From Enoplolaimus lenunculus (Eukaryota; Nematoda; Enoplea; Enoplida; Thoracostomopsidae): a DNA stretch of 64,000 bases. The stretch lies in the NCBI GenBank assembly GCA_030248215.1, contig JASANG010003998.1, forward strand, positions 248,001-312,000, written 5' to 3'. Below the pieces are notes generated by a model, which was not told the DNA's origin, made no database searches, and was given only the letters and a program-made list of their open reading frames with translations. Shown here piece by piece: positions 58,045-64,000 of this stretch. Position numbers and translations under genes: made by a program. Numbering within the stretch: position 1 is the stretch's first letter; the number at the start of each line of letters is the position of its first letter.

Positions 58045-59210
58045 TTGTAAGTAGAATTTTCTGCGCAGTAAACTTCATTTTATGTAAATTAGCTCTCACA
58101 GACTTCTGAACAATATTTTGTCTTGGCGAATGTTTTGTCGATTATGGAAATTTTGCAAGTCACATGATTGCAGCAAAAATCTAGTGCTGATGCCTGAACC
58201 TTAAACAACTGTTTGAATTTTCGATAGTGTTTAGAAAGGTCGTTATTTTGATACACAATCTTAATCAGAATGTTCTAGCATTTTGGCTGTTGATTCCAAG
58301 TCACAATATACCATGTGCATATTTTTGCCCTCTGGGCTTCAACTGCCCAAGCACAACTGTGCATTCTAGAGTTTTTAAGTCTGCTTAAGTTGCTTTACTT
58401 GCTTTACATAAGTTATAGTGGCGTAACTTAAAACCTTGCCTTTAAATTTCATTTGTGCACTACTGTCAAAAAGAATTTGTATTCTATTCTGTACAAGTGT
58501 CGCAAAAATACGATTTCGGACTCGTGTACATTGCGTTTTTTGTAATGTTTTTCAGTCTGCCATGTTGGTTTTTGTGCAATATGAATTAACAAATTTGATA
58601 ATTTCTTTTTTGACCCCTTCAGAAGTGCGAAAATATCCACTTTTTCGATAGGTGGGTTTTCAAATAAATTTTTGAAATTTTTTTCAATCGGCTTATACAA
58701 ACTTGGCGCCAGAGGGGACCAGAAAAAGACGTGTTCAATTGTCTGTTTAAACCTAATTTTTGAAATTTTTTCAAAATTTTCAAAATCGTGTGTCCAGATA
58801 TCTCATTACCAAGTGATATTGTAAAGCACAGATTTCGAGTACATCTTTCGAAGTCCACATACAACGTCTAAAATGTAATTATGACTGATATCTCAGTTTT
58901 GGATCTTGGCAATGAGATTTGACGTCCTTACAGAATAGTAGCGCAAAACATCGCCTATACAACAAAACAATGTTCATTGTCTTAAGTTTAAATTTTAAAA
59001 CATCTCTACAGGTTTCTTAGAAATACCCTGATACCAAAACCCGGCCAATTATCCGGCCTCCTGCATTTTAACCGGCTCCGATCGAACGCGGTGTTTAACC
59101 GAATATCCGGGTAACTTAGGCCAACACATTATGTACGAAGTTTTAGCATTTGTAGTAGTATTTTCCGGCTTGTGGCATTCTCTATCAAAGTTATAATTTC
59201 ATTTAAAGTT
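58045..59210 (+). other. Intron stretch with no recognised gene
   Basis: Contains a ccggctcc-type patch at 59040-59110. Overlapping frames of 70-83 codons at 58.4-58.9 kb are not recognised. Confidence 0.4.
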
Positions 59211-60415
59211 TCAAGCGAGTTTAGTTAATATCACCATTTTGAAGGAAAATATGTATTCACTATATAAATTATCCCAAAAACCAATGGTTTTTACGGTATC
59301 AGTAGAAAACAGCTGATGTTCGGGATGTAGTTTGCAAGACCTGAAATTGAGAATCTGTGGATTTTCAAAGTTTAGTTCGGCACCACTGACTTTTCCAAAT
59401 CCCAAAAACTCTTTGAAAATTTCTTCTATTGAGTCAACATCAGCTAGATGATAAAGTTTTACATCATCTATGTATACATTTATTTTAAGCATACGATCGC
59501 CAACCGTGCAGTTCTGGCATAACCCTTTCGCTTTCTTTTTGATTATACAAGAATATAGTTAAAATTTAGTCGGCCGTCATTGATAGACCTCCGGAATCCC
59601 GCGCGATTTCGTTCGCACGACCCAATTTCAAAATAACGTTTGAAGGTCTAGTGGTCAAATTTTTCGTTAAAATTTTGTACTCCTCATTTAACATGGTTAG
59701 GGAACGCCAATTTTCCTGTTCTAGGCGTGTTGTTTCAAATTTCTTTTAACATTGACTTAAACACTATGACATAGAAAACGGGGCTAATGGACAATCCAGT
59801 GTCAATCACTTTCCAGAGGAAACGGACTAGAAACAAAACCGTTTACTTGAACGGAAGATTTGACAAAATTTTTCGTGTTTAAAATTTTAATCCATTTTTC
59901 AGTATGATTGACGGAATAAATAAACCGTTTCGTTTTCTTTTTCATTATACCGGAAATGCAGTAATGATTTATTAGGCCATCATTGATAGACCTGTCGGAT
60001 CTCGCGAAATTTTGTTCGCACGATCTAATTTTTGAAATAATGTTTGAGTTTGATAGTGTAATTGAAAATTTTGCAATATCTTCAAAACAAAAAAGTGTAA
60101 CGAGTCGGATACTTTAGGAGGCCATTATTTCCTTGGGTTTGATTACTTTGAAAAGATCTAATTACTTTTGAAATTTCTACGATAGAAATTTTGCCGTTAA
60201 CTGGAGCACACTCTGTTTTGGTTACGCAGGCCTCACATCAATAAGAGTAAGCGCATTGGGTTGATAAATTTAACCACTGGCGAACAGATCTTGATATTGA
60301 CGTCTGAATTTGAAAAAAGTTCGTTAGGGTCTTTTGTGATAGAGCCATATGTTTTTCTGATTTCATGATTATGTAAAGAATCCCGATAATGTGACGAATG
60401 TAAAATTTTCCTCAT
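59211..60415 (-). mobile_element. LINE (non-LTR) reverse-transcriptase relic, L1-like, rearranged
   Basis: Minus-strand motifs of a non-LTR reverse transcriptase: a pre-RT segment (ISIVEISKVIRSF) at about 60.19 kb; RSINDG at about 59.98 kb; VQVNGFVSSPF at about 59.85 kb; GLSISPVF at about 59.79 kb; then NWRSLTMLNEEYKILTK at about 59.70 kb; a second RSINDG-like copy at about 59.58 kb; and VYIDDVKLY at 59.47 kb, where the catalytic box is YIDD instead of YADD. The NWR..LLN motif normally precedes the others, so two overlapping pieces or a duplication are present. Stops and frame changes make it inactive; no endonuclease domain was found. Confidence 0.65.
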
Positions 60416-61283
60416 TTCTTCGCTTTGTTTATTTTTATTAAACCCTCATACTTTATGAACTCTCTATAGGAACTGTTTCCAAAATCAGTCGACCCTGCCA
60501 GTATTGTGTGCCACTTGTAAATTTTTTCAGGCTCTCCACAGTTTTTTAATACTAGTTCAGGCTAGTAGCCACCTCAGATCAAGTAAAATCCCATCTAAAA
60601 CATCAAGTGAAGTTTCCTTTAAGTGTATAAACTGAATCTTTTTCCTTCGATGATTTCTAGTACTCAAACAGTCATGTTGTGCAATGGGGCTAAGCTGAAG
60701 TTTGCAGAGATTGAATTACTAGGAGCACGCATGTTAGCACTATCGCTGCTTTAAGGATTCTCAGGACCGCGGTACATGTCAGTTGTAGCACGGCTGATTG
60801 TCCTTCCGATATACGAACGTGTGCTGCTATTAAATTTACTCCAAGTCTGCGATGCACACAGTCATCGCTCCTTTTGTTTGCAGGTTATTCGAGAACTTGT
60901 GCAGCACAGTCGTGCAGAACTTTTTACTATCGTACTCGTTCCACCCATATTCGTGCACTCGTTTTTCATTCAGTTGCATAGCAAGACAGCGATGCTCCCC
61001 TACACGAACTCGACTCACTGTGTTCGGCTCGTGCCGCACATTTGGCAGATTCGTGCTACAACTATTATCTTATTTTTAGATTCCTTTTTAAAACATTGTT
61101 TATTAAAATTAGTCAAATGTCCATGCCGGTAACATCATTATTGAACTTTGTCTCAAAGCAGCTATCGCGAGAGTTCCAAACGATTTGTGTTATAACATGT
61201 CACATTTATGAAAGTAGTACTAGATGTCTATTGATTGTCTATGACAATTTACATACCTAACAAAGCAACAATTTTAATTGCAG
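60416..61283 (+). other. Intron stretch with a less AT-rich patch
   Basis: At 60776-61080 the sequence is less AT-rich, with overlapping frames on both strands (up to 118 codons) and repeated cacgaa/ttcgtg words. No protein is recognised. Confidence 0.35.
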
Positions 61284-61443
61284 CAACATTGCGCTTATGG
61301 CACCTGCGCGTATCACGTAAATGGACGGAGAAATGACAGCGCAGATTACTCGCAATCGAGTTATATACTCTACGATACACCAACGCACCAGGTGTCTGAA
61401 TATCCGTACAATGTAGGGCAAACCTTCGGCCAGTACAATTCGC
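61284..61443 (+). CDS. Exon B6: middle part of a CTLD (module 5)
   Basis: Between attgcag and gtaagc, phase 0-1, 53 codons plus one base. It begins QHCAYGTCAYHVNGRRND, with the Cys pair and Asn-Gly signature, and ends NVGQTFGQYNS like the LDQTF end of B1. Confidence 0.85.
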
Positions 61444-61814
61444 GTAAGCTAAACAAGTTTTGAATTTTAAACGACAAACTTAAAAGAGAAATAGTTTACT
61501 GCAGCCTAATGCTCAAAACTACTCTTGTAAGTAATCATGACTTTATTTTTTATGGATTCATAGTTGCTTTACTTTACGATATTTTTTTGTAATTCTGCTC
61601 ATAAAGAACATAGTCAAGCTTTTATAGCGACTTTTATTAAATGTTAAATTAAAAAAGTACTTCAATCGTTTAAACAAAACCAGGATCTTGTACAGCTTCC
61701 TGCCCACAGGCTTAGACTTAGTTTATGTTTCGATACAGGCTTACCTTAAACTTAAACGTTCTTTCACCTAAGCAATAGTCTGGAGCTTAAATCTGAGCTT
61801 TAACCGAAGCCTAA

Positions 61815-62493
61815 TGCGGGATTCACGTTATAACCAGGGAAGGCGTGACACGGTTTGTCCCATGTTGATTCGACGTCAACGTTATTATTCGAGAACTCAT
61901 ATCGGCTGAACAGACAAAACTCGAATGTCGTACGACATTTACTTACAAACCACCGCTCTCAGAAGATCAATGTGTAAAAGAGTCTGTATGCCACGTGATA
62001 CTGAGGGACATATATGCGATTACCATATGATATTCCAAAATTACAACGGATATCATATGATATTCAGCGGGACAGTGTTATTTTAGGGTGCTAATAAATT
62101 AATGGAAAGTCGGACGGCATAGGCACAGCTGTGCTTAAAATACCAAGTAACGTCTGCAAATTCATTTCCGGCGCAAAACCGCTTAGAAAAAACAGTGTCA
62201 TAATTAAAAAATTCAAATTTCAAGTTCTAGTATCATATGATCTTCAACAGGACAATTTGGGTATGTTAGCTCGAGTATGCAGACATTTGAATATATATCA
62301 TATGATATTCGCTGTCAATACGTCGAATATCATATGATATTGAAGGACAAAAGGTGACCTACACATGATGGTAGCAGACAAATACGACTTTTTGAATATG
62401 ATATAGAGTTCATTAGCAGACAAAATGTTACCCAATAGGCTAATAGGGACAAAACGTGCACCAAGCTGCCCCGGTCATAGCGTGAACCCCGCA
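61815..62493 (+). mobile_element. Family H element H7 (complete, TAA duplication)
   Basis: 679 bp with ends tgcgggattcacgttataac and catagcgtgaaccccgca, flanked by TAA on both sides (61812-61814 and 62494-62496). Interior nearly parallel to H2 (gttgattcgacgtcaacgtt near the left end, CATATG palindromes). Non-coding. It ends 95 bp before exon C6. Confidence 0.85.
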
Positions 62494-62588
62494 TAAACCT
62501 TGAAATTTAATAAATGGAAGCGTATGAGGACCTAAGAGTTACCAATTCTTTAATGTAACGTTTTTATTTGCGGGATTGCATTTTCCAG

Positions 62589-62696
62589 CGGATCCAATTG
62601 GAACCTCATATCATTGTTTATACGCTGCGTACCATACAACAATGATGCTTCGTCCAAGCACGTGCTACCATTATTACTGGCCTCTGTGTGAAAAAC
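62589..62696 (+). CDS. Exon C6: C-terminal part of a CTLD (module 5)
   Basis: 36 codons, phase 1-1, between tttccag and gtaagt. Cys occur in YHCLY, STCYH and the terminal PLCEK. S6 follows after 1.03 kb, opening the next module. Confidence 0.85.
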
Positions 62697-63726
62697 GTAA
62701 GTAGGAATGATATTTTCGACAAATTTTACGTCCCGTGTAAGAGTGGCGCTGTGCTTTTGATGACGTCTGCCGCCGTCCTTCACTCGTCCGGCGCCGTCCG
62801 TCACGTCACAGCCCGACTAACTCACGTGGATACCGCACGGTGATCGACGGCGCCGTAACACAAGTATAGCGCAACCTTTACGTTTGCCAGGGTCCGGTTT
62901 CCTGCGACACCACAATAGACTAGGATTTGGTTTTAGGTATGAATTTTTGCTTAACCTTATGCTTAGGTTTAGTTATAGGCATTTGAGCATTTGATCGTTG
63001 CGCTGATGCTTAGGCGCAGAAATGCGCTTGGCATACTATCAGGCTTTTAACTCTACTATCGTTATGCAATTGTAGTATCATTATTTGGTTTTAGTACAAC
63101 TGGCCCATGCTAATTATAGGGACCAGCGTACACGAAGAGAGGAGTGCCGAGAGACTTAGAGACTGGAAGCTTAGTATTACGTTTGGCTTTAGGTTCCTAC
63201 TCAATCTTAGTATTCTCAGCCAATTATAGTTAACTGAAAGCCGGACTAATAGATGTCACCAGTATCAGCAAGAGTCCGATAAACGACTCTACTTAAAATG
63301 CTCAACCTAACATGACATACTATGTGCTTTCACGAGTTGTGTTTGTGCCATTCCAAATAAAGGGTGTATACACAGAAGTTATATGGAAGTGTATCGCCCC
63401 GAAATTTTAGAGACACCAGAAAAAGAGCGCTTTTGGAAGATTTTGAAATAACCATATAACATTGCGAAATAAAATCCTATCAGCCCTCGTAGATTATCAA
63501 CGGAAAATTAGTACTTCGTAGCAAGTTTAAATAAACTTGTTCTCAAACGCATCGCACATTGAGCACACCATTTTAAATTTAGACAAGGCGTACTAGCATA
63601 CTCATGTCTTCTGTGATTTAAAAACAATATGGCAATTCACTCTCTAGAAACCAGGAATTTTATAGCTTTCTATTAGCTATCAATCTCGGGTTAAATAAGA
63701 AAATTTGTGTAAATGTTTTAATTTAG
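62697..63726 (+). other. Intron with a GC-rich patch
   Basis: At 62755-62875 a GC-rich patch contains cggcgccgt several times in both orientations; short gcttaggttta words lie at 62930-63010. No gene is recognised. Confidence 0.5.
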
Positions 63727-63939
63727 AAATACTTTGCGCTCCGGAATGTCCTGCAATCAATGTCGAAAGCGGAAATGTTACATTTTCTAACGATACATCT
63801 GTGACCGGTTTAATACCAGGCATTGTTGCAACAATAACGTGTGATGCAGGTTTTGCACGAAGTGGAACCACAGATCCAATTGTGTGCCTAGCAAATCTGA
63901 CTTGGGATCAACCAGTTCCCAGTTGTTTGCCGTTATGCA
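63727..63939 (+). CDS. Exon S6: sushi (CCP) domain
   Basis: 213 nt, phase 1-1, between atttag and gtgaga. Core Cys are in PEC, ITCD, VCLA and PSC; GNVTFS and LTWDQPVPSC are typical; extra flanking Cys are in ILC and PLC. It opens a module whose CTLD exons lie beyond the window. Confidence 0.9.
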
Positions 63940-64000
63940 GTGAGATTTTTCTATTTCTAATTTACTATTTGGATCAGTGTTGGTTTTGTCTGGAAAAATT

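Larger units (their letters stand above)
495..63939 (+). other. Span of one multi-module sushi / C-type-lectin-like gene (23 exons visible, open at both ends)
   Basis: Exons of four types recur in the order S (sushi), A, B, C (three exons of one C-type-lectin-like domain). Intron phases are constant: S 1-1, A 1-0, B 0-1, C 1-1. The 23 exon lengths sum to 3,841 nt, which is 1 mod 3 as the chain requires. Every domain is cysteine-rich and of an extracellular type, so the product is probably a secreted or cell-surface adhesion or recognition protein. No start codon with signal peptide, transmembrane exon or stop is visible, so the gene continues on both sides. The gene identity is not recognised; the sushi and CTLD assignments rest on conserved Cys, Trp and Gly spacing. 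Confidence 0.85.

Noticed and set aside
60776-61132. 118-codon plus-strand frame, with rival frames on the other strand
   Set aside because: Overlapping open frames in a less AT-rich patch with repeated cacgaa words; nothing favours one as coding.
1-64000. tRNA, rRNA or CRISPR-like arrays
   Set aside because: No tRNA A/B-box pair or rRNA core was noticed, and the tandem repeats lack spacer structure; this is animal DNA, where CRISPR is not expected.

Overview
This is a piece of animal (metazoan) nuclear DNA. It is AT-rich and packed with transposon relics, and its protein-coding sequence lies in short exons with GT-AG introns. The only host gene I can support is on the + strand and runs off both ends of the window. 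It encodes a modular extracellular protein built from a sushi (CCP) domain followed by a C-type-lectin-like domain (CTLD), repeated several times. A marine invertebrate fits the domain mix, the intron load and the transposon families (a tunicate is possible), but I cannot name the lineage from sequence alone.

The gene. 23 exons (about 3.84 kb, or 1,280 codons, within about 63.4 kb) chain without a phase conflict. Each module has four exon types. S is sushi, phase 1-1, about 66-74 codons. A is the CTLD N-terminal half, phase 1-0. B is the CTLD middle, phase 0-1. C is the CTLD C-terminal part ending in a CE motif, phase 1-1. Visible order: B0-C0 | S1-A1-B1-C1 | S2-A2-B2-C2 | S3-A3-B3-C3 | S4-A5-B5-C5 | S5-A6-B6-C6 | S6. 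S and C are symmetric and can be lost or copied alone; A and B must move together. Extra decayed exons are present: two C-type (about 40.5 and 45.2 kb) and one A-type (about 49.9 kb).

The introns. About 94% of the window is intron. 4.6-14.9 kb holds a broken Polinton/adintovirus-like fossil (about 5.6-8.7 kb), then a minus-strand hAT relic split by two non-autonomous elements. 16.5-18.7 kb holds tandem arrays and a palindrome-rich element. 21.3-35.6 kb is the largest intron and carries a minus-strand transposase-like gene of an unclassified DDE-like family (pieces at 26.0-26.2 and 29.1-31.5 kb), with a 345-bp tandem array at its 5' side. 36.8-44.5 kb carries further palindrome-rich elements, one containing a 1-kb array of a 9-bp unit. 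51.5-52.3 kb is a 174-bp tandem array. 59.2-60.4 kb is a minus-strand LINE reverse-transcriptase relic.

Repeat families seen several times. Family H has 20-bp ends, TTA/TAA target duplications (PIF/Harbinger-like) and many copies of the palindrome AATATCATATGATATT. Family G has ends TAATGGGTCATCCACGTTA. Family I contains a CCTGGG-centred palindrome. Family K has ends TACTGTAGTGACCCGAATAA.
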